Shown piece after piece: positions 53,387-61,543 of a DNA stretch of 64,000 bases. Made by a program: the position numbers and the translations under genes. This stretch comes from Pseudogemmobacter lacusdianii (lineage in GTDB: Bacteria; Pseudomonadota; Alphaproteobacteria; Rhodobacterales; Rhodobacteraceae): NCBI RefSeq assembly GCF_030848395.1, contig NZ_JAVDBT010000002.1, forward strand, positions 62,001 through 126,000, in the 5' to 3' direction. The notes under the pieces are model-generated. The model was not told where the DNA came from. It worked only from the letters and a program-made list of their open reading frames with translations, and did no database searches. Numbering within the stretch: the stretch's first letter is position 1; each line of letters opens with the position of its first letter.

Positions 53387-53415
53387 TAACTATGGGTTGG
53401 GACTCAAAAAGTCAA
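53387..53415 (-). promoter_or_regulatory. Promoter of rho operon
   Basis: On the minus strand TTGACT (53415-53410), exactly 17 bases, TAGTTA (53392-53387). Predicted start near 53380, leader about 85 bases. It is the only promoter I can see for the rho-mnmE-mnmG-rsmG-parAB run. Confidence 0.6.
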
Positions 53416-53460
53416 TCTCGGCCAAGCAGGGCTTCCAGGGGGGCTTAGAGCGCACCGACG

Positions 53461-53869
53461 GCCCAGCTACTTCTTAATAATTAAATAAAAAGAAAAAAAA
53501 GATGTTGTAGTAGGCCCTGTGGATAACGGGATTTCCGCGCTTTTCCGAAGGCTTTTCCACAGTCTCCGCACCCTGTGGAAAAGCGGCAAAAAAAAATTCG
53601 CCGCTGCGCGGATAAGATTCCAGAACTTTAAGGAATCCAAACTCTTAAACGTCAGAATCCGCGGAATCTTCTCCACACCCCCCAGCGGTGGAAAACCCTT
53701 ACGCCCGGAAAGTTACGCCAAGGGGCGTGACAACTCCTTCCCCAGCGGGATATCTGTCGAACCAACCCGGCTTTTGACCACAGGCCAAGCGCCGCTTCGC
53801 CGACCCGCCCGATCTGTCCGCCTGAGTCGTGCCGATTCAAACCGGATTTATCCCCAGAGCAGCCCCCAG
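53461..53869. other. Chromosomal replication origin (oriC)
   Basis: The 575-base gap between rho and maf has no credible gene. Its core holds an A+T-rich tract (53471-53505, and a run of A at 53588-53596) in an otherwise GC-rich genome, next to a cluster of DnaA boxes: TGTGGATAA 53518-53526 (perfect), TTTTCCACA 53553-53561, TGTGGAAAA 53574-53582, TTCTCCACA 53669-53677 and TTATCCCCA 53848-53856 (one mismatch each). Flanking genes run outward in both directions, parAB and three parS sites lie nearby, and the neighbours rho and maf-aroE-coaE-dnaQ are those of alphaproteobacterial origins. dnaA is elsewhere, as usual for the class. Confidence 0.87.
53518..53526 (-). promoter_or_regulatory. Perfect DnaA box in oriC
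   Basis: TGTGGATAA, the reverse complement of the strong DnaA site TTATCCACA. It directly follows the A+T-rich tract, the place where unwinding would begin. Confidence 0.85.
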
Positions 53870-54460
53870 ATGATCATCCTCGCCTCAGCCTCAGAAATTC
53901 GTCAAACTTTGCTCAAAGCGGCGCAAATTCCGTTCGAAATCCGCCCCGCGCGGGTCGATGAAGAATCGATTCGTGCCGCGCTTGAGGCTGAAGGCGCCTC
54001 TGCGCGCGACCTTGCGGACACTCTGGCCGAGATGAAGGCGCGTAAAATCGCCGAAAAAGACCCCAGCGCGCTGGTCTTGGGCTGCGATCAGGTGCTTGAG
54101 CTGGACGGAAAGGTCTTCTCCAAGCCCGAAAGCCCGGAACATGCGGCCGATCAGCTCCGCGCGCTCAGCAATCAGACGCACCGTTTGCTCTCGGCTTTGG
54201 TGATTTATGACAAAGGCCAGCCGGTTTGGCGCCATGTCGGCACTGCGCGCCTCACCATGCGCCCCCTGTCCGAGGCCTATTTGCAAGATTACGTCGCCCG
54301 CAATTGGGACAGCATCCGCCACGCCGTGGGCTGCTATAAGCTTGAAGAAGAAGGCGTTCGTCTGTTCTCTGCCATTGAAGGCGACCATTTCACCATTCTT
54401 GGCCTGCCGATGCTGCCACTTCTCTCCTACCTCCAAACCCGAGGGTTCATCGCCGCATGA
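53870..54460 (+). CDS. maf: Maf-like nucleoside triphosphate pyrophosphatase
   Basis: 196 residues from the ATG at 53870 ([18 protein letters not shown]); the open frame further upstream runs through oriC and is not coding. Maf signature S-A-S-E-I-R, the catalytic-site [16 protein letters not shown] and the C-terminal [30 protein letters not shown]. Hydrolyses non-canonical or modified NTPs. First rightward gene of oriC; overlaps aroE by four bases. Confidence 0.93.
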   Translation: MIILASASEIRQTLLKAAQIPFEIRPARVDEESIRAALEAEGASARDLADTLAEMKARKIAEKDPSALVLGCDQVLELDGKVFSKPESPEHAADQLRALSNQTHRLLSALVIYDKGQPVWRHVGTARLTMRPLSEAYLQDYVARNWDSIRHAVGCYKLEEEGVRLFSAIEGDHFTILGLPMLPLLSYLQTRGFIAA

Positions 54461-55296
54461 ATGATCATCCGCGCATCCCGCTCGCCGGCGTTCTTGGCCA
54501 TCCGATCGCGCACAGCCGCAGCCCAATCTTGCATGGCTATTGGCTGCGCCGTTACGGGCTGAAAGGTCATTACATCCCGATCGATGTCGCTCCTTTGGAT
54601 CTGGCCGAGGTGGTCCGCACCCTGCCCCGTATGGGCTTTGTCGGCGTCAATGTGACCATCCCGCATAAAGAGGCGATTTTGCAGATCGCCGATATCGTTA
54701 CCGACCGTGCGGCGCTGATCGGGGCCGCCAACACGTTGATTTTCCGAGCAGATGGCAAGATCCACGCCGATAACACCGATGGCATCGGCTTTATGGCGAA
54801 CCTGCGCCAACATGCGCCGCAATGGCAGCCCGCTGCCGGTCCGGCGGCAATCTTGGGCGCCGGTGGGGCCTGCCGCGCGGTGATTGCGGCTTTGCTTGAG
54901 GCTGGCGTGCCGCAAATCCATCTCGCCAACCGCACCCGCCCCCGGGCCGAGGCTTTGCGCGCCGATTTTGGCCCGAAAGTCGTGGTTTTCGATTGGACGC
55001 AAGCCAGCGGCATGATGGAAGATTGCGCCACGGTGGTGAACACCACCTCGCTTGGTATGACCGGCAAGACCGATCTCACGATCAACTTGGACGCGATCAA
55101 CCCAGGCGCCTTGGTCACCGACCTCGTTTATACCCCGCTCAAGACCGCTTTCTTGACGCAGGCCGAGGCGCGCGGCTGCACCATCGTCGACGGTCTTGGC
55201 ATGCTTTTGCACCAAGCTGTGCCGGGGTTTGAGCGTTGGTTCGGCCAAAAGCCCGAGGTGGATGAGGCGACCCGCCAAGCGGTGCTCTCGGCATGA
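54457..55296 (+). CDS. aroE: Shikimate dehydrogenase
   Basis: 279 residues. [10 protein letters not shown] (shikimate-binding Ser pair), catalytic Lys in VNVTIPHKE, Asp in NTDGIGF, the NADP fold [12 protein letters not shown] and [16 protein letters not shown]. Reduces 3-dehydroshikimate in aromatic amino-acid synthesis. Coupled to maf and coaE by ATGA overlaps. Confidence 0.96.
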   Translation: MNDHPRIPLAGVLGHPIAHSRSPILHGYWLRRYGLKGHYIPIDVAPLDLAEVVRTLPRMGFVGVNVTIPHKEAILQIADIVTDRAALIGAANTLIFRADGKIHADNTDGIGFMANLRQHAPQWQPAAGPAAILGAGGACRAVIAALLEAGVPQIHLANRTRPRAEALRADFGPKVVVFDWTQASGMMEDCATVVNTTSLGMTGKTDLTINLDAINPGALVTDLVYTPLKTAFLTQAEARGCTIVDGLGMLLHQAVPGFERWFGQKPEVDEATRQAVLSA

Positions 55297-55883
55297 GCTT
55301 TGTTCTGGGCCTCACCGGCTCAATCGGTATGGGCAAAAGCACCACCGCGCAGATGTTTGCGGATGCGGGCATTCCGGTTTGGGATGCCGATGCGACCGTC
55401 CATCGGCTTTACGCCCCCGGCGGCGCCGCGGCCTTGGCCTTGGCCAAGGCTTTGCCGCAAGCGATGGACGCCAATGGCGGCGTGGATCGCGCGGCCCTGA
55501 AGGCGATGATCGCCGCAGATCCTAAGGTCTTGGAACAGCTGAACAGCATCGTTCACCCTTTGGTCTCTGCCGACCGCGCCCGGTTCTTGGCCGAAAGCAC
55601 CGCGCCGATCGTGCTTTTGGACATACCGCTTCTTTTCGAAGGCGGCTCGGACCAGCTTTGCGACGCCGTGGTTGTCGTCACTGCCCCGCCCGAGGTGCAA
55701 AAGGCGCGTGTCCTCGCCCGAAATACCATGACTTTGGCCATGTTAGAGACGATTTTGGCCCGCCAGATGCCCGATGCTGAAAAGCGCGCCCGCGCGGATT
55801 ATATCATTCAGACCACCAGCCTTGCCGAGGCCGCAAAGGCGGTTGAAGATGTGCTGGCAGATATCAGGTCCAAACATGCGTGA
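55293..55883 (+). CDS. coaE: Dephospho-CoA kinase
   Basis: 196 residues. P-loop GLTGSIGMGKSTTAQ, DADATVHRLY, IVLLDIPLLFEGG and the R-x-L-A-R-N lid segment. Catalyses the last step of CoA synthesis. Four-base overlap with aroE and eight-base overlap with dnaQ. Confidence 0.96.
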   Translation: MSFVLGLTGSIGMGKSTTAQMFADAGIPVWDADATVHRLYAPGGAAALALAKALPQAMDANGGVDRAALKAMIAADPKVLEQLNSIVHPLVSADRARFLAESTAPIVLLDIPLLFEGGSDQLCDAVVVVTAPPEVQKARVLARNTMTLAMLETILARQMPDAEKRARADYIIQTTSLAEAAKAVEDVLADIRSKHA

Positions 55884-56574
55884 AATAGTTCTCGACACCG
55901 AAACCACCGGCTTTGAGCCCGAATCCGGCGACCGCATCGTCGAAATCGGCGCGGTTGAGCTCTTCAACCACATGCCCACGGGCGCGACCTATCACCAATA
56001 TATCAACCCGCAGCGCCGCATGCCGGCCGAGGCTTTTGCCGTTCACGGCTTGGGCGATGAATTTCTCGCCGATAAGCCGGTTTTCGCGCAGATCGGGCAG
56101 GCTTTTCTCGATTTTATCGGCGATGCCAAGCTTGTGATCCACAACGCCGCCTTCGACATGAAATTCCTGAATTTCGAGTTGAAGAAGATGGGTCTGCCGC
56201 AGATCCCTTGGCCGCAGGCGATCGACACCCTCGCGATCGCCAAGCAGAAATTCCCCGGCTCTCCGGCCTCTCTCGATGCGCTTTGCCGCCGTTTCGGGGT
56301 GGATAACTCAAAGCGCGAAAAGCACGGCGCGCTGCTCGACAGTGAGATCTTGGCTGAGGTCTATCTTGAGCTGATCGGCGGGCGGCAGCCCGATCTGGTC
56401 TTGGCGCCGCAACGCTCACAGAAAAGTGAAACGAGCCAGGCCGCAGACAGCGATTGGCGTCCCCGTCCGCGCCCAACCCCGCTGCCCTCGCGCCTGACCG
56501 AGGCCGAGACGGAGGCCCATACCGCTTTTGTCGCCAAGCTCGGCGATGCAGCGCTGTGGTTAAAACGTCAGTAA
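55876..56574 (+). CDS. dnaQ: DNA polymerase III epsilon subunit (3'-5' exonuclease)
   Basis: 232 residues from the ATG at 55876. DEDDh exonuclease motifs: ExoI DTETTGFEPESGDRIVEIGAV (Asp, Glu), ExoII VIHNAAFDMKFL, ExoIII with H-G-A-L-L-D-S-E-I-L-A-E-V-Y. The C-terminal tail (from about 180) carries the polymerase-binding segment. Proofreading subunit. No secB gene follows; the next gene fxsA converges with only nine bases between stops. Confidence 0.95.
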   Translation: MREIVLDTETTGFEPESGDRIVEIGAVELFNHMPTGATYHQYINPQRRMPAEAFAVHGLGDEFLADKPVFAQIGQAFLDFIGDAKLVIHNAAFDMKFLNFELKKMGLPQIPWPQAIDTLAIAKQKFPGSPASLDALCRRFGVDNSKREKHGALLDSEILAEVYLELIGGRQPDLVLAPQRSQKSETSQAADSDWRPRPRPTPLPSRLTEAETEAHTAFVAKLGDAALWLKRQ

Positions 56575-56583
56575 ATCAATAAC

Positions 56584-57054
56584 TTAATCAATCCGCGTCC
56601 AGCCCGAGGGCTTTTGGTCCTTGGGCGGAACTTCGGTATATTCGGCATCGATAATGTCAGACGATCCACCCGGTTGGGCCTCACCATAGGGCCAAGCGCC
56701 GGGCTGCGGCGGGGTATAGACCTTCAGCCGCGACAGAACATGCTGCGCAAACAATGCCTGAACCGGCGGCAACAGCAGCAAAAGCCCGATCGCATCGGTC
56801 AAAAACCCCGGCAGGATCAGCAAAACCCCGGCCATCCCCATGAAAAGCCCGCGTGTCGCCCCTTCAGCCGGAGCACGCAAACCTTGCATGGTCTCGCGCA
56901 TCGGCAGCGCGCTCATCCGCAGCACGCTGACCCCCAGAACGCCCGAAAGCACCACCCAGATCAGCGTTGCCCAAAGCCCGATTTCACCGCCGATCAGCAC
57001 GAAAAGCGCGATCTCGGCCAAGGGCCACAGTAGAAATGCCGTGAAAATCTTCAT
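56584..57054 (-). CDS. fxsA: FxsA-family inner-membrane protein
   Basis: 156 residues from the ATG at 57054 (MKIFTAFLLWPLAEIALFVLIGG); an ATG at 57081 with GGGGAAGG upstream would add nine basic residues. Three to four transmembrane helices, and the family motif MAGVLLILPGFLTDAIGLLLLLPP. C-terminal soluble tail rich in Pro. FxsA in E. coli affects phage exclusion when overproduced; its normal task is not known. Confidence 0.88.
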   Translation of the reverse strand: MKIFTAFLLWPLAEIALFVLIGGEIGLWATLIWVVLSGVLGVSVLRMSALPMRETMQGLRAPAEGATRGLFMGMAGVLLILPGFLTDAIGLLLLLPPVQALFAQHVLSRLKVYTPPQPGAWPYGEAQPGGSSDIIDAEYTEVPPKDQKPSGWTRID

Positions 57055-57192
57055 CCTTGGGGTCCTTCGCCGCCGCGCCATGCCTTCCCCCCGGTTTACT
57101 TGACGGGGGCCGCACCCTACATAAGAGACAATCGGGGCAATCCCAAGCCACAGCCCCCCTAAACGTGGCCCCTTTTGGCGGAAGGTTTCTGA

Positions 57193-57849
57193 ATGAATTC
57201 GATGCTACAGCTTCTGGTTTTGGCCGGGATCGCGGTTTTTCTGATCCTCAAGCTGAAGTCCGTTCTGGGCACGCGTGAGGGGTTCGAAAAGCCGCCATTG
57301 TCGATGGATGAGGCCCGCGCCCCAGTGCGACGTGAGTTTGAGGTGATCGAAGGCGGCGTTGACCGCGACATCACCGATCACGCGCCCGAAGGCTCACCCG
57401 CGGCGCATGCCTTGGCCGAGATGAAACGCGCCGAGCCCAGCTTCCAAGTTGGCCCCTTCCTCGAAGGCGCGCGCGGCGCTTATGAGATGATCTTGATGGC
57501 CTTTGAAAAGGGCGATCTCGACCAGATCCGCCCCTTCCTCGCCGATGAGGTTGAAGCCTCATTCGCCGAGGTCATCGCCGACCGTGACGCCAAAGGCCTG
57601 ACCATCGAGGCAAGCTTCATCGGCCTGAAAGAAATGGCCCTGCAAGACGCCACTTTCGACGAAACCACCCGTTTCGCCGAAATCACCGTGCGCTTCGTGG
57701 GCGAGTTGACCTCGGTCGTGCGCGACAAGGCCGGCACCATCATCGAGGGCGATGCCAAAGCGATCAAACGCCAGCGCGATGTCTGGACCTTCGCGCGCCA
57801 AATGGGGGCAGCAGACCCCAATTGGCAGCTTGTCGCCACCGGCGACTGA
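57193..57849 (+). CDS. Tim44-like domain protein (TimA-like)
   Basis: 218 residues. A short N-terminal transmembrane helix (MLQLLVLAGIAVFLILKLKSVLG) anchors a cytoplasmic Tim44-like domain (GARGAYEMILMAFEKGDLDQIRPFLADEVEASFAEVI ... ITVRFVGELTSVVRDKAGTIIEG ... DVWTFAR). The mitochondrial relative recruits Hsp70 to the import channel; in alphaproteobacteria it is an inner-membrane protein of uncertain role. GGCGGAAGG precedes the ATG. Directly followed by mltA. Confidence 0.9.
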   Translation: MNSMLQLLVLAGIAVFLILKLKSVLGTREGFEKPPLSMDEARAPVRREFEVIEGGVDRDITDHAPEGSPAAHALAEMKRAEPSFQVGPFLEGARGAYEMILMAFEKGDLDQIRPFLADEVEASFAEVIADRDAKGLTIEASFIGLKEMALQDATFDETTRFAEITVRFVGELTSVVRDKAGTIIEGDAKAIKRQRDVWTFARQMGAADPNWQLVATGD

Positions 57850-57857
57850 GCCTTGCG

Positions 57858-58871
57858 ATGCGGCTTTTGCGCAGCCTTTGTCTGGCGGTGGGGCTGATGG
57901 CCCCGCTGCCCAGCGTCGCGCAAATGCTGGAATTTGAAGCACTTGACGGCTGGTATGATGACAATCATCTGGCCGCTTTGGTGAATTTCCGCTCCACCTG
58001 CGATCTGCTCTCCGGCCCCGAATGGCAGCCTTTGTGCAAGGTCGCGGCGGATGTGCCTGATGACGAGGCCTCGGCTCGCAGCTTTTTTGAGCTGTTCTTC
58101 AAACCCGTCGTGGTCGGCGACCCGCCCGCGCTTTTCACCGGCTATTTTGAGCCGGAGTTAAGCGGCTCTCTCACCCGCACCCCCCGCTTTGCTTGGCCGC
58201 TCTACCGCCTCCCACCTGAAGGCCTGCAAGGCCAATCCCGCGCCAGCATTGATGCCGGCGCCTTGGCCGGTCGCGGGCTTGAGATCCTCTGGCTTGACGA
58301 TCCCATCGACGTTTATTTCTTGCAAATTCAAGGCTCTGGCCGCGTCCGCCTGCCAGATGGTCAGGTGGTCCGCTTGGGTTATGCTGGCAAGAACGGCCAC
58401 CCCTATCGCTCCATCGGGCAAGAGCTTGTTCGTCAGGGCATCTTCTCGCTGCATCAAGTTTCGGCCCAGGTGATCCGTGACTGGGTTCGCCGCAATCCCG
58501 GTCCGGGGCAAGACCTGCTGGCCCATAACCCATCTTATGTTTTCTTCCGCAAAATCGGCAACTTACCCGCTGATAAAGGGCCCATCGGTGCAATGGGCCG
58601 CTCTCTCACCACCATGCGCTCGGTGGCGATTGACCCGGCCTTCACCCCGCTCGGCGTTCCGGTTTGGATCGAAAAAGACGGTGCCAAACCATTGCGCCAG
58701 TTGATGATCGCACAAGACACCGGCGGCGCGATCAAAGGCGCACAGCGCGCCGATATCTTCTATGGCACCGGCCCCCAAGCTGGCGATGCGGCGGGCACCA
58801 TCAAAGACCCCGGCCGCATGGTGCAACTTTTGCCCATCGACCGCGCCTATGCGCTGCTGCCCGAGGGCTGA
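57858..58871 (+). CDS. mltA: Membrane-bound lytic transglycosylase A (MltA)
   Basis: 337 residues from the ATG at 57858 (signal peptide MRLLRSLCLAVGLMAPLPSVAQ). MltA domain FTGYFEPELSGSLTRTPRFAWPLYRLP, FLQIQGSGRVRLPDG, and the C-terminal 3D domain with the catalytic Asp in IAQDTGGAIKGAQRADIFYGTG. Cleaves peptidoglycan glycan strands in the periplasm. No lipobox is evident, so it may be soluble. Eight bases after the Tim44-like gene. Confidence 0.94.
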   Translation: MRLLRSLCLAVGLMAPLPSVAQMLEFEALDGWYDDNHLAALVNFRSTCDLLSGPEWQPLCKVAADVPDDEASARSFFELFFKPVVVGDPPALFTGYFEPELSGSLTRTPRFAWPLYRLPPEGLQGQSRASIDAGALAGRGLEILWLDDPIDVYFLQIQGSGRVRLPDGQVVRLGYAGKNGHPYRSIGQELVRQGIFSLHQVSAQVIRDWVRRNPGPGQDLLAHNPSYVFFRKIGNLPADKGPIGAMGRSLTTMRSVAIDPAFTPLGVPVWIEKDGAKPLRQLMIAQDTGGAIKGAQRADIFYGTGPQAGDAAGTIKDPGRMVQLLPIDRAYALLPEG

Positions 58872-58873
58872 AC

Positions 58874-59434
58874 ATGGCACGCCGTCGCACCCTCCGCCCG
58901 GAAGAGGCCGATCTTTGGCAAGCTGTTGCCCGCACCACCCGTGCGATGCACAGCCCCGCGCCGCCAAGCCCGCATTTGCCGCTTGAACCCGCGCCGGTCG
59001 CTCCCCCAGCGCCCAAGGCCGAGCCGCGTTTGACCCCGTTCCGCCTTGGCGAACGCCCGCTGCCGCAGCCCCCTGCGGCAAAGCCTCAGCCCGCTTTGCG
59101 GATGGATGCCCGCACGCATGACCGCATGTTGCGCGGCAAATTGGCGCCCGATAGCCGCATTGATCTGCATGGCATGACGCTGGCCCAAGCGCATGGCGAG
59201 CTCATTCATTTCATTCTGAATGCGCAATCTTCCGGCCATCGTTTGGTCTTGGTGATCACCGGCAAGGGGCGCATCGTGCATGACCCGCTGCCCCGTCCAA
59301 TGGGCGCTTTGCGCCACCAAGTGCCGCATTGGCTGCGCCTGTCGCCCTTGGCGCAGGCTGTGCAACAGGTCGAGCAAGCCAACCTGAAACATGGCGGTGC
59401 TGGCGCGCTCTACGTCTACCTGCGCCGCCGCTAA
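58874..59434 (+). CDS. Smr domain protein
   Basis: 186 residues from the ATG at 58874. A basic, Pro-rich N-terminal half (to about 80) is followed by a stand-alone Smr domain: DSRIDLHGMTLAQAHGEL (LDLHG-type motif), LVLVITGKGR (TGxGxHS-like motif) and HGGAGALYVYLRR. Smr domains bind or cut branched DNA or RNA. Two bases after mltA, one operon. Confidence 0.9.
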   Translation: MARRRTLRPEEADLWQAVARTTRAMHSPAPPSPHLPLEPAPVAPPAPKAEPRLTPFRLGERPLPQPPAAKPQPALRMDARTHDRMLRGKLAPDSRIDLHGMTLAQAHGELIHFILNAQSSGHRLVLVITGKGRIVHDPLPRPMGALRHQVPHWLRLSPLAQAVQQVEQANLKHGGAGALYVYLRRR

Positions 59435-59438
59435 GTCC

Positions 59439-60605
59439 TTACTGCGCCTGCTCTTCTTCCACCACATGGCGTGGCCGACGCTTGCCTTCGGCCAAAACCG
59501 TGACCGGCGCAAGAATGATCGACGTAGCGCTTTGCACCGTCAGCACCGCCCCGGGCAACAGACCAACCCGCCCTGCCGCCTCGGCCCGGAACGCGGCATC
59601 AATGTTCTGGATTCCACCCAAAAGCTGGATCAAGGCGGGCGAGGTTCCCACATTGAAATGCCCCGCCCCTTGGTTATAGGCGGCCGTGTCAAGATACGTG
59701 ACCTTCAGATCGCCCACCACCGAGATATCAGTCAAATTCCCCAACCGTTCCGGCGCGCCCGAAATCCGCGACGACAGGCCCAAAATCGTGTCCCGACGGC
59801 TGCCGAAGATCAAAAACGGCTCGGGCAGCGTGCCAATCGCATGCGCTTGCAGGCGGAACAGATCCACATCCAGATCGGGTGAGATCAAGATCACCCCGCC
59901 GATCGAGCGCATCAGCCTCTTATCGCCCCGGATCGCCGCCTGCCGCAGCGTCTCCATCAAGACCGAGCTGCCCATCGAATGGCCGATCAGCACCACGCGT
60001 TGCGCCCCAGCTTCGGCCACCTCATGCAACAGCTGTTCCAAGCCATCGCGGGCAAAAAGCGCGGAATCGCGGTCGTAGACATAGCCCAAGGCTGAGCCGC
60101 GGCTTGGCCAAGCGTAATGCACCGCCACGCCCGGCACCTTCAGATCATAATGCATCTGCGCGACGCGATAGACGCTTTCGGCCATCGTATTGTTGAAGCC
60201 ATGCACATAGACCACAACATCTCGTTGCTTGCGCAGCTGCATCGCAGAGCGCAGCTCTCTGCGGAACTCGGCGCCATCGGCAAATCTCTGATCCGCCAGC
60301 GTTAGGAAATCCGTGGTCGGATCGGCGCGCTTGGCATTCTTCGGCCAAGTGACCTCGCCGGTCTTCCGCTCTTTCGGCACCGAGATATCGTAGCGCAGAA
60401 AGCTTGCGCGTTCATCGCGGCCAAAACCGTAAACGCCGTCTTCCTCGCGCCGGGTGGTGCCAACAAAGACCACTTCGCGCACGGCCACCTCAGAGGCCAG
60501 CGCGGCCTTTTCCGGGGGAATTTCGTCCATTTCTAGAAATTCGCCGCGCGGCGAGCAACTGATCAAAACCAGCGAAACCAAGGTGAATTGAAGGATGCGG
60601 ATCAT
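59439..60605 (-). CDS. Alpha/beta-hydrolase lipoprotein (DUF900 family)
   Basis: 388 residues from the ATG at 60605 (MIRILQFTLVSLVLISCS, lipobox L-I-S-C). Alpha/beta-hydrolase core with VVYVHGFNNTMAESVYRVAQM (oxyanion) and the nucleophile elbow VLIGHSMGSSVLMETL, matching DUF900, a group of predicted esterases or lipases of the envelope. Catalytic acid probably in ISPDLDVDLF. Substrate unknown. Convergent with the Smr gene, four bases between stops. Confidence 0.87.
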   Translation of the reverse strand: MIRILQFTLVSLVLISCSPRGEFLEMDEIPPEKAALASEVAVREVVFVGTTRREEDGVYGFGRDERASFLRYDISVPKERKTGEVTWPKNAKRADPTTDFLTLADQRFADGAEFRRELRSAMQLRKQRDVVVYVHGFNNTMAESVYRVAQMHYDLKVPGVAVHYAWPSRGSALGYVYDRDSALFARDGLEQLLHEVAEAGAQRVVLIGHSMGSSVLMETLRQAAIRGDKRLMRSIGGVILISPDLDVDLFRLQAHAIGTLPEPFLIFGSRRDTILGLSSRISGAPERLGNLTDISVVGDLKVTYLDTAAYNQGAGHFNVGTSPALIQLLGGIQNIDAAFRAEAAGRVGLLPGAVLTVQSATSIILAPVTVLAEGKRRPRHVVEEEQAQ

Positions 60606-60730
60606 TCCGCTAGCAATGTCGCAAAACGCGCTACCGTCAAGAGCCGAGACGGCGCCGCGAGAAATTCGCCCGCCCCTCCGGGGCACTGCGTCAGACCACC
60701 GCCAAAGCCCGGTTCTGCAAAGGATGTGCC

Positions 60731-61492
60731 ATGACCATAACCGCTTCCGCCTCTGGCCCCCTCGCCGGCCAAAGCGCGATTGTCACCGGCGGCGCAGGCG
60801 GCATCGGTCTTGCCACCTGCCGCGCCCTTGCAGCGCTTGGGGCCGCCGTCACCTTCACCGCCCGCAGTGCCGAGAGCTTGGCCGAGGCCGAAGCCAATCT
60901 GACCGGCGTGGCAAAGGGTGTCCTTTGCGACATCACCGACAGCGCGCGCCTTGCAGAAATACTGGCCCCCGGCTTCGACATTTTGGTCAATAATGCCGCG
61001 ATTATCCATCCAATCGGCCGCATCACCGACATCTCGATCGATGCGTTTTCCGCAAGCATAGAGACGAATCTCACCGCGCAATTCGCCGCGATCAAACTCG
61101 CCCTTCCTGCAATGCTTTCTAAGGGCCGTGGCACCATCGTGAACGTCTCCTCCGGCGCCGCGCATCGCCCGAAAGAGGGTTGGAGCGCCTATTGCGCGGG
61201 CAAAGCAGGCCTCGCGATGCTGACCCGCGCCGTCGCCTTGGAATATGCCGAAGCCGGCATCCGCATCTTCGGCATCGCCCCCGGTGTGGTCGACACCGGT
61301 ATGCAAGTTTCGATCCGCGCCTCTGGCATCAACCCCGTCTCACAAATTCCGCGCGAAGAACTTTCCCCCGCCGTTGAGCCTGGCCAAGCCATCGCATGGC
61401 TCTGCACCCCCGAAGCCGATCCCTACGCCGGCCAAGAGCTCGACATCCGTGAGCCCGCGTTGCGCGAAGCCATCGGCCTGCCTGCGCTCTGA
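60731..61492 (+). CDS. Short-chain dehydrogenase/reductase
   Basis: 253 residues. Classical SDR: cofactor motif AIVTGGAGGIGLATCRAL, ILVNNAAII, Ser in VNVSSGAAH and catalytic Y-C-A-G-K, then the APGVVDTGM segment. Probably NAD-dependent; substrate unknown. It ends at the terminator 61498-61527. Divergent from the DUF900 hydrolase gene. Confidence 0.92.
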   Translation: MTITASASGPLAGQSAIVTGGAGGIGLATCRALAALGAAVTFTARSAESLAEAEANLTGVAKGVLCDITDSARLAEILAPGFDILVNNAAIIHPIGRITDISIDAFSASIETNLTAQFAAIKLALPAMLSKGRGTIVNVSSGAAHRPKEGWSAYCAGKAGLAMLTRAVALEYAEAGIRIFGIAPGVVDTGMQVSIRASGINPVSQIPREELSPAVEPGQAIAWLCTPEADPYAGQELDIREPALREAIGLPAL

Positions 61493-61497
61493 CAGCA

Positions 61498-61527
61498 AAA
61501 AACCGGCCCTGCAAAGGGCCGGTTTTT
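61498..61527. terminator. Intrinsic terminator after the SDR gene
   Basis: AAAAACCGGCCC (61498-61509) pairs with GGGCCGGTTTTT (61516-61527), loop TGCAAA. The final T run forms the first bases of parS site 3, so the two elements share 61523-61527. Confidence 0.9.
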
Positions 61528-61538
61528 CACGTGAAACA
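61523..61538. other. parS-like centromere site 3 (15 of 16 bases)
   Basis: TTTTTCACGTGAAACA matches TGTTTCACGTGAAACA except at position 2. It lies between the convergent SDR and hslU genes, about 8 kb right of the putative origin, the only non-coding site of the three. Confidence 0.85.
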
Positions 61539-61543
61539 ATGGC

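Noticed and set aside
53519-53869. Upstream extension of maf through the rho-maf gap
   Set aside because: The frame is open by chance; the sequence is that of a DnaA-box-rich origin and Maf proteins start at MIILASAS.
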